From Mrakia gelida (lineage: Eukaryota; Basidiomycota; Tremellomycetes; Cystofilobasidiales; Mrakiaceae), in assembly GCA_024345305.1 (NCBI GenBank), contig BRON01000002.1:2604001-2668000 (forward strand): a DNA stretch of 64,000 bases, read 5' to 3'. Position numbers and translations under genes: made by a program. This document shows positions 54,601 to 64,000 of this stretch, in pieces (position 1 is the first letter of the stretch; each line of letters opens with the position of its first letter). Under the pieces are notes generated by a model. The model had not been told where the DNA came from and did no database searches. It was given only the letters and a program-made list of their open reading frames with translations.

Positions 54601-55605
54601 ACCTTCAGAGTCTGGTTGGGTTCGACGGTCGTGGCGAGACGATAGACTGCGTTCCTGAATCGATGGTTGTGGAACCAGGTCTGAAGGAGAGCGGCGGCGT
54701 AGCAGGTGGCTCCGAGCTGAAGAGTTCGGGAAGATTCGAGAGAAAGGAAAGAGGAAGACGAGTCAGCTGTCAGCTTCGAAGCGGAGGAGGTGCGAAAAGT
54801 AGATGAGGGAAGGAGAAGGACGAACGTTCTGGAGAAGAAAGGGTACAGATGGAGTGAACGAAGGGATGGGTCAGCTCTACGAAGGCAAAGACGCGTCGAA
54901 GAAGGCGAAGGGAGGGCGAGAGGAGAAGAGGAGGTGAAGGAAGGTGGGGAAGGGAGGAAGGATCGAAGCTCACCTTCAAGCCAACAGGGACTCCTGGCGC
55001 GCGACTGATGTCCATAGGGTTCGGACCGAGAAGAGGGGTCTTGAGGAAGGATTCGAGAGCTTTCTCTGTGAGGTTCAAAGAGGAGATAAGCAGATCATCA
55101 GCGACGGGAGAGCTCCATCAACCTTTGTCGCCACCACGCTCCCTCCTCCTCCCTTCTTGCTCCCTCCCCTTTCCATCTCGTTTGACTTACCCTTGTCCTC
55201 CCACTGAGCCGAGCCCAACCACTTTAGACAGTTTGGGTTTCCTTCGCACTTTCTCTTGTTGCAGTCTGTGTGTTTTGGTGGCTCTACTTCGAGTTCGTCG
55301 TCCGAGAAGGAGTTTATGGGATCATCGTCGTCGTCCGAGCTGACCTCGATGGGCTCGTTCGCTGCCTTGCCCTTCCCCTTCCCTTTGCCGTTCGACTTGA
55401 GTTTCGATTTCGATGATGAAGCGATGGGTGATGATTCGAGAGCGTGTTTGGCTTTGGTTGATGAAGGAAGGGGTGCTGAACAGATGGGGTAGCCGGAGGA
55501 GGAGGCAAGAGAAGCGAGTTGGAGTCGATGGAAGGGAGTAACATCAGACACGCTCGAGACGGAGGAGATCCAGGAGACCCGAGGATCAGGAGCTTTGGGA
55601 GCCAT
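48634..55605 (-). CDS. USP48-like ubiquitin carboxyl-terminal hydrolase
   Basis: Cysteine deubiquitinase of 1391 residues in 30 exons: 55605-55191, 55065-54974, 54828-54826, 54716-54603, 54504-54377, 54248-54164, 54061-53966, 53874-53807, 53723-53654, 53580-53312, 53188-52967, 52865-52788, 52697-52602, 52522-52307, 52232-52145, 52064-51582, 51506-51401, 51301-51110, 51015-50951, 50873-50733, 50640-50566, 50479-50277, 50175-50071, 49944-49669, 49571-49565, 49452-49365, 49268-48933, 48849-48838, 48763-48729, 48645-48634. Order: KCEGNPNCLKWLG, the USP48 N-terminal mark; Cys box NLGATCYAAALLQTWF; zinc CxxC pairs (KCKKCK, NCSHC); His box AYSGHYCAEVYRE; DKWYNCDDERV; DUSP-like segments; a ubiquitin-like fold (TVKDFKMKVASRLN ... 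LPGDIIQVIE); and a terminal RanBP2-type zinc finger CPTCTFENAVGMVACEMC. The total length is in frame. Human USP48 acts on nuclear ubiquitin conjugates; the same role here is inference. Confidence 0.9.
48838..48849 (-). other. 12-nt micro-exon of the USP48-like gene
   Basis: CTTTCGAGAATG lies between GTCGCAG and GTGAGC. It encodes TFEN of the RanBP2-type zinc finger CPTCTFENAVGMVAC. Confidence 0.75.
49565..49571 (-). other. 7-nt micro-exon of the USP48-like gene
   Basis: GATGAAG lies between TGCTCCAG and GTGAGA. Together with the 2-nt overhang of the previous exon it encodes Lys-Met-Lys of TVKDFKMKVASRLN, the first helix of the ubiquitin-like domain. Confidence 0.72.
54826..54828 (-). other. 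3-nt micro-exon of the USP48-like gene
   Basis: A single codon AAC lies between TTCTCCAG and GTTCGT. Spliced, it gives GLK-N-LGATCY; the Asn is the conserved oxyanion-hole residue of USP enzymes. Without it the Cys box would read GLKLGATCY. Flanking introns are about 145 and 109 nt. Confidence 0.75.
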
Positions 55606-55801
55606 CCTGCGAGGGGAAAGGAAAAGAGGAAGAGGGGGTATAGACGTGGCTGATGGTTGGAGAAGAAGAGAGCAAAGGGAGGAGCTGATCAAACACGTCG
55701 AGCTCACAGCAAACGAAAGCGCGACCTCCTCCCTCCCTTCTCGCTCCCAACGCCCAGCAGCTTTCAACTTCACCTTCTCTCTTTCTCTCCTAGACTTCAA
55801 G
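55606..55801. promoter_or_regulatory. Divergent promoter USP48-like / TLC gene
   Basis: 196 bp between divergent start codons, so promoter elements must be shared or overlapping. No TATA-like motif recognised. Confidence 0.45.
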
Positions 55802-57521
55802 ATGGACGAAATCTTCCGCAACCTGAGTCTTGAAAAAGCCAACAAAATCCCCCTCTCGATCCCCTCCTTCGTTCAAACAGCTCTCCCAAAACTACCTATC
55901 CACCTGCCCACCATCGTCCGGTCCGCCTTGCTCTTCTGGGCGATCCAGACGCTCTCCAAGGTAGTCTCTCCGAAGCTGTCAAGGACGTATCGAACGCTGG
56001 GGAGCAAGGTAGCCAACAGATGGGACGCAAAAATGGTTTGTGAGCTCGAAAATCATCAAACGAAGAAGGACGTCGAGCTCAACAAATCCCTGACCTCCTG
56101 CTTCCCCTTCTCTCTCTTCAGCCCTCACCCACGCCCTTCTGATCGTTCCTCTCGCCTGGTCCGTACTTTACGAGCCTCCTCTCGTTGCCGATGAGGTCTT
56201 CGGTTACTCGTACAAGGCTTCCCAGGTCGTCGCCATCGCCGTTGGTTCGTCTCCTCCGTTCTTTCCCCTCCTTCCTTCGAGCTCATCATCCCCTCCCTTC
56301 CGAGAGCTCTCGGGACCCACAGAGCTGCTGAACCTCGAGCTGACTTTCACTCCCACCCTCTCTTCCCTCCTCCATCTTCCGCAATCCTCAGGCTAGTGAG
56401 TCCTGCCCTCCTCCTCCCATCCCCCAGCCCTCGATCTCGTTGGGGAGAGAGCTCACCTCGTCCGGCTGATCCTTTCTTCTCTTCGCGTTCTTCCCCTCCT
56501 CCCCTCCTCAGCTTCATCTGGGACACCATAGACAGTGCCCTCAACTCAACCTTCGGCTTCGTCGTCCACGGTTCGTCTTCCCTCTGCCCGTTTTTTTTTT
56601 CGTCCAGCAGCCTCGTCAGAGCCCTCTTCAAAGTCGAGGGAGTCGATTCCGCCCGAAGGCCGATCTGATGCCTTCTTCCTTTTCTTCCTTCTGGCTCCTT
56701 CTGGTTAACAGGAGCTGCCTGTCTGGCCGTCTTCGCTCTCTCCTACGTGAGCTTTCGGCTCTTCGAAATGCTCTCCGGCTAAGCTCTCGTCGTTCGCTCG
56801 TCCTAAGTCGCTGACCCGACGCGTCACCTTTCTCTCTCGCTCCGTCTTCTTCTCGTTCGCGCTTCCAGCGACCTTTCCTCGGCTACTACGGACCTCGGTT
56901 CCTGATGTGGGAGCTCTCGACACCTCTACTCAACCTTCACTGGTGAGCCTTCGCTGACGTTCCTCAGTCCCAAACGACGAACGAACGCGTCTTTCTCTCT
57001 CTCGCTCACACTCGCATCACCGTCTTCCTTTCTTCTCTCCCAGGTTCCTCGAAAAGACCAACCGATCGGGCAGCCCCATCATGGTTCTCAACGCTCTTGT
57101 ACTCATGGCCGTCTTCTTCTCCGTTCGGATCGTTTACGGGCTGTACATGGTGCGCTTCCTTCCTCCCTCCCTGCCTCATCGCGTATCCCCTCCCGCCCAA
57201 CTAAACCTCCCTCCCCATTCGTTTCCTTCTTTACCAGTCCTACAACTTCTTCGAAGCTCTCATCGCTCAATGGGATGAAATCCCTTTGATCATGCATGGT
57301 TCGTTCCCTCTCTCCCCGTCGTCGTCCGTGGTTCCCTCTTGCTCACCCCGCTTCGCTTTCGTTTGGCAGTGATCTACATGTCCGGAAACGTCGCTCTGAA
57401 CGGACTGAACCTGTTCTGGTTCACGCAGATGGTGAGGGGGATGGCGAGGCGGTTGAGGGGGGAGAGGAAGGGTGAGAACGGCGCGTCGAACGGGAACGGG
57501 AAGAAGGTCAAGGTGAACTGA
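55802..57521 (+). CDS. TLC-domain membrane protein (TLCD4-like)
   Basis: TRAM/LAG1/CLN8-domain protein, 283 residues, multi-spanning. Exons: 55802-56039, 56122-56244, 56392-56395, 56512-56570, 56712-56746, 56869-56942, 57044-57149, 57238-57298, 57370-57521. Features: MVSLTHALLIVPLAWSVLY (first TLC helix with its His), SYKASQVVAIAVGYFIWDTI containing the family phrase GYF-x-x-D, LLNLHWFLEKT, and VIYMSGNVALNGLNLFWF near the end. The C-terminal tail is basic (GKKVKVN). Length and pattern fit the TLCD4/TMEM56 group rather than ceramide synthases, which carry a Lag1 motif with two His that I do not see. Members of this group affect membrane lipid composition; a specific role is not inferable. The exon 1 donor is the GTGAGC at 56040, chosen by phase. 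Confidence 0.8.
56392..56395 (+). other. 4-nt micro-exon of the TLC gene
   Basis: GCTA lies between ATCCTCAG and GTGAGT. With one base from exon 2 and one from exon 4 it encodes Gly-Tyr of VGYFIWD, the conserved TLC motif, and restores the frame. Confidence 0.72.
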
Positions 57522-58037
57522 GCGCAGTTGAGGCTGGTCGGGGTTGAATTGAGGCTTTGGATGGGTAGCTTAGATCTTTGCTGTCTTAGTGTATAGAACC
57601 TAGAATGGTTCGTCTGTCTCGTTTCGCCGCTCGTGAAGAGAAACAGCAACCCATCTCGACTCGATCTCGAAACGTTGAGCTTGCCCACGTCGCGAAAGGG
57701 CTCTTTTGGATACATCATTTTTTATACTGGAGAGAAGAAGCGTCGAGAGTAGAGAGCAAGCTGGGTTTTGTGTGTGAATCTAGTGGTACAAAAACGAGGA
57801 GAAGAGGCGAGAGACGAGAGCACGAAGCGAAGGAAGAGAGAGAGAGAGCGATGCAAGGGACGAAAGAAAGGGAGAGGAAAACCAAAACGAGAAGAAAGAG
57901 GGAGAAAAGCACAGACCAACGTTTTTTGGTTTGAAAAGAGAGAGAGGGAGAGGAAGAGAAACTCCAAGAAGCCCAAAGGGAAGCCGAACGAACGCGTTTG
58001 GCCGTCCTCAACCCGACTCGACTCGAACGACAGAACG
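57522..58037. other. Convergent intergenic region
   Basis: 516 bp between the TLC gene and PAP1; purine-rich on the plus strand from 57780 to 57970 (3' UTR of PAP1 on the other strand is pyrimidine-rich). No gene recognised. Confidence 0.55.
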
Positions 58038-61338
<3,301 letters not shown>

Positions 61339-61589
61339 TCCGAGAAAGGGTGGAAAGTAGAGAAGGGAAAGGAGGGGGAAGGAGACAGATGCAGTCGATG
61401 GAGGAACAACGAAGGAGCGAGCTCGAACGAAAGTCAAGTCCAGAGAGCTCGTCGTCAACCTCGCAACCCCCATCTCAACCAGATCCAAAGCTCGAAGATC
61501 TTCTCTCTCAGGCTCGCTTTCAGTCTGGTCTACCTCGATTCGATCAAAACCTCCATCAAAACCTCCATCGGACGCCCTCTTCTTCCCTG
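61339..61589. promoter_or_regulatory. Divergent promoter PAP1 / UBA4
   Basis: 251 bp between chosen start codons. If UBA4 started at its upstream in-frame ATGs (61332, 61389 or 61398), the two genes would overlap or nearly overlap head to head. Confidence 0.45.
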
Positions 61590-63710
61590 ATGGCTTCAAC
61601 CTCCACCTCCTCTTCGTCGCCCGACCGTCTCGATGACCTTCAATCCAAGATCCACTCCCTCGAAGCTCAGCTCGCGACTCTTAAGCTAGAGGCCTCGTCC
61701 ATCTCGAACACCTCGTCTTTGCCTCGGAAGGAGGAAACTGGTCGTCCTCTTGAGCTCGAAGAATACGTGAGTCGCTCAACTCGCCTTCCCTATCCCTCCT
61801 CTTCGACTCGACTGACCACCTTCGCCTTGTTTTCGCTTGCTCTTCAGACTCGATATGGTCGTCAGATGATTCTTCCGGGCATGGGGCTTCCAGGTGAGCT
61901 TTCACCTCTCTCAAACTGGCGGAATAGTTCGTCAAAGATACGAGAGGGAGAGTCGAGTTGAGCTCACACTTTCCCTCCCTCCCTCCTCTCCCGTCACCTC
62001 CCTCTCTCAGGTCAGCTCAAGCTCAAGAACGCATCCATTCTCGTCGTAGGAGCTGGAGGACTAGGCTGTCCTGTGATCCAGTATCTCGCTGCTGCAGGAG
62101 TCGGTAAGTTTCCCATCCCCTTCGCTCTCTGCTTGAGCTTCGTCGAGCTCACCTCGGTCTCGTCCTCCTCGCTCCCGTCTTCGTTCTCTTTCTCGCAGGT
62201 CACATCGGCATCGTCGACCACGACACCGTAGAACTCTCCAACCTTCATCGTCAGATCCTTCACACGGAAGCTCGCATTGGCTGGTTCAAAGTCGACTCTG
62301 CAAAAGCTGCAGTCCAAGCGTTCGTTCTGCTTCGCTCTTCTTCTTTCCCCTTCCCCTCCTCGTCGCGTCGCTGACCCCTTCTTCTTCTTTCTCTCTCTCT
62401 CTCTTCGCCTCGTGCAGCACCAACACCTCCATCCGAATCACCGCCCACCCCGTCGCTCTCACTCCCTCCGTCGCTCTCTCTCTCTTCGCTCCTTACTCCC
62501 TCATCGTCGACTGCACCGACACTCCCCTCACTCGCTACCTCATCTCCGACGCGTGCGTCCTCCTCAGCAAGACTCTCGTCTCAGGAGCAGCACTGGGCTT
62601 CAACGGACAGGTCGCGGTGTACAACTTTGGCGAGGACGGACCTTGCTACAGATGTGTTTGGCCGAAGGTCGCGAAGGGAAGAGCGAGAGCTGGGACGTGT
62701 GCGGATGAGGGAGTGATTGGAGGAGTGACGGGTGTGGTGGGGACGTTGATGGCTTTGGAGGCGTTGAAGATCATTACTGGACTACTCGGTGAGTTGTTCT
62801 TCGCCTCGGACTTGGCGATCTCGTCGATGAGGGAGTCGAGAAAAGAGCGCGTCGCGTCTGACCTTTCTTCACCTGCTCTTCCTCTGTTCAGATCCCCTCA
62901 CCCATCCCCCCACCCTCCTCATCTTCTCCGCTCTCAACTCACCTCCCTTCCGGTCCATCAAACTCCGTAAGCGTCGTCCGACGTGTCGCTCCTGCGGTGA
63001 TCCTTCGGCAGCAGCTCCCTCGTCGACCGTCGCGTCGAGCTCGACCTCTCCTCCAGCCGAAGGGGAAGGGAAGATCCTCGATCTGGATACGGAGGACTAT
63101 GTGACGTTCTGTGGAGGACCTTCGGTGGACTGGGCTGCTGAGGGAATGGTAGAAGGGACCGGCGGACTGAGACGCGCTGGAGTCAAGGTTCGTTCGACGG
63201 TCAGCTTCCTCACGCGACTCTTCCTTCGACTGAGCTGACTCCCTCTCCGTCTTCTCGTGTGTGCCAGGATCTCGAACGAGCGATCTCGTCCAGCTCGATA
63301 CCACCGCTGATCATCGACGTTCGATCTCCCGAGGAGTTCTCCATCGTTTCGCTTCCCAACTCCCAGAGTGCGTCTTACCTGCCCTCTTCGGCTTCCTCTC
63401 TCTTTCCGAGCTGACTCTGACTCTTCTCCGTCCTTCAGACATCCCTCTCCGATCCTTCCTCTCCTCTCCGACCTCTCACATCCCCTCGTCCTCTTCTTCA
63501 TCCGACTCCCCTCCTCCGCCCGTCTACTTCCTCTGCCGACGCGGAAACGACAGCCAGGACGCTGCTCGAGCTCTTCAGGAGGCTCTCGAGTCTTCCGAGG
63601 TAGATGTGAAGGCGTTCGGAGCTTTGGAGATCGTGGACGTGAAGGGCGGAATCGTCGCGTGGGGGAGGGACGTGCAGGGAGGAGAGGCTTTGGGATGGCC
63701 TCTTTATTGA
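61590..63710 (+). CDS. UBA4: E1-like sulfur-carrier activating enzyme Uba4/MOCS3
   Basis: Activates Urm1 (and in some fungi MOCS2A) by adenylation and thiocarboxylation for tRNA wobble-uridine thiolation and molybdopterin synthesis. Exons: 61590-61766, 61848-61893, 62011-62103, 62199-62319, 62418-62788, 62892-63187, 63268-63367, 63439-63710; 491 residues. A short coiled coil ([20 protein letters not shown]) leads to [16 protein letters not shown], the nucleotide loop [38 protein letters not shown] and [15 protein letters not shown] with the adenylation-domain Cys. Zinc ligands lie in CYRC and CRSC. The rhodanese domain starts near [11 protein letters not shown] and has the active Cys in [10 protein letters not shown]. 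Start 61590 is preferred because PAP1 starts at 61338 on the other strand; the reading frame itself is open back to 61332. Confidence 0.92.
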
Positions 63711-63971
63711 TGCAGCTTCTGCTATTTTCCATCCGTTTCCCGACTCCTCCTCGTGATGACAGGATCTCGAACGCGAACAAAACTTCTCTGAACATGAACT
63801 CTCGAAGGAAGGCCAGGCCAGCGCGACTCTGCGCGCGAGCTTCGACCTCTTCGTTTCCCTCCCTTCCTCCCCTCGTCCTCCCTTTCAACACCCACCCACG
63901 ACCCTTCCAACCCTCCCCACCTCTTTCCCTTCCCCTTCCTGGGCTTCTGCCCCTTCTCCTCTCTCCCAATC

Positions 63972-64000
63972 ATGTCTCGCCTCGACCCCTTCCTCCACCT
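63972..64000 (+). CDS. Possible start of a further gene (truncated by window end)
   Basis: ATG 63972 opens MSRLDPFLHL to the window edge, preceded by a pyrimidine-rich stretch (63840-63970) like those before other start codons here. Too short to name. Confidence 0.3.

Noticed and set aside
63097..63969. 290-codon minus-strand open frame over the 3' end of UBA4
   Set aside because: Arg/Gly/Glu-rich shadow of the rhodanese exons and their introns; no motif.

Overview
The window is a gene-dense, intron-rich nuclear fragment of a GC-rich fungus. Short introns (about 45-150 nt, GTGAGT-type donors, GCTGAC or GCTCAC branch-like motifs, CAG ends), up to 30 exons per gene, and an HP1 protein together with an ammonium transporter, a Ctr copper transporter and sugar-porter genes point to a basidiomycetous yeast. 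Codon and intron style suggest Microbotryomycetes/Sporidiobolales (Rhodotorula-like). That placement is inference, not read from a marker gene. I see no rRNA, tRNA, CRISPR array, insertion sequence or retroelement. All gene models were spliced by hand. For every complete model except the two F-box genes with frame breaks, the exon lengths sum to a multiple of three; the ammonium transporter does so only after one assumed frame correction.

Layout, left to right: NatC subunit MAK10 (+, partial, 1-1056); F-box protein (+, 1236-2777, broken frame); MFS sugar porter (-, 3164-6172); SIP5 (-, 7731-10206) divergent from UPF3 (+, 10357-12431); HLH-bZIP protein (+, 12786-15038); ammonium transporter (-, 15323-17914); CIA30-domain protein (-, 18580-19604); RFX-HLH-bZIP protein (+, 20256-23981); HSL-type alpha/beta hydrolase (+, 24523-28414); Ctr copper transporter (-, 28761-29903); membrane-anchored protein ending in RDEL (+, 30828-34641); HP1/Swi6 (-, 35151-36957) divergent from eIF4E (+, 37511-39117); macrodomain protein (-, 39728-41439) divergent from a PPR-like mitochondrial protein (+, 41763-44994); a divergent pair of F-box-like genes (45783-46841 -, 47046-48249 +); USP48-like deubiquitinase (-, 48634-55605) divergent from a TLC-domain protein (+, 55802-57521); poly(A) polymerase PAP1 (-, 58038-61338) divergent from UBA4 (+, 61590-63710); a possible new start at 63972.

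Most genes are unrelated housekeeping functions, so I do not read the window as one pathway. The most unusual item is a pair of paralogous transcription-factor-like genes 5.2 kb apart, flanking the ammonium transporter and the CIA30 gene. Both encode a helix-loop-helix with a long loop and no obvious basic arm, followed about 180 residues further on by a Yap/Pap1-like bZIP. One of them also carries a complete RFX winged-helix domain upstream. I know of no described family with this combination.

A second theme is extreme micro-exons. A 3-nt exon supplies the oxyanion-hole Asn of the deubiquitinase. Others are 4 nt (TLC protein), 7 and 12 nt (deubiquitinase), 10 nt (SIP5) and 15 nt (ammonium transporter). 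PAP1 appears to start with an 11-nt exon and a GC-AG intron. Three genes show single-base frame breaks, which may be assembly errors or real decay.
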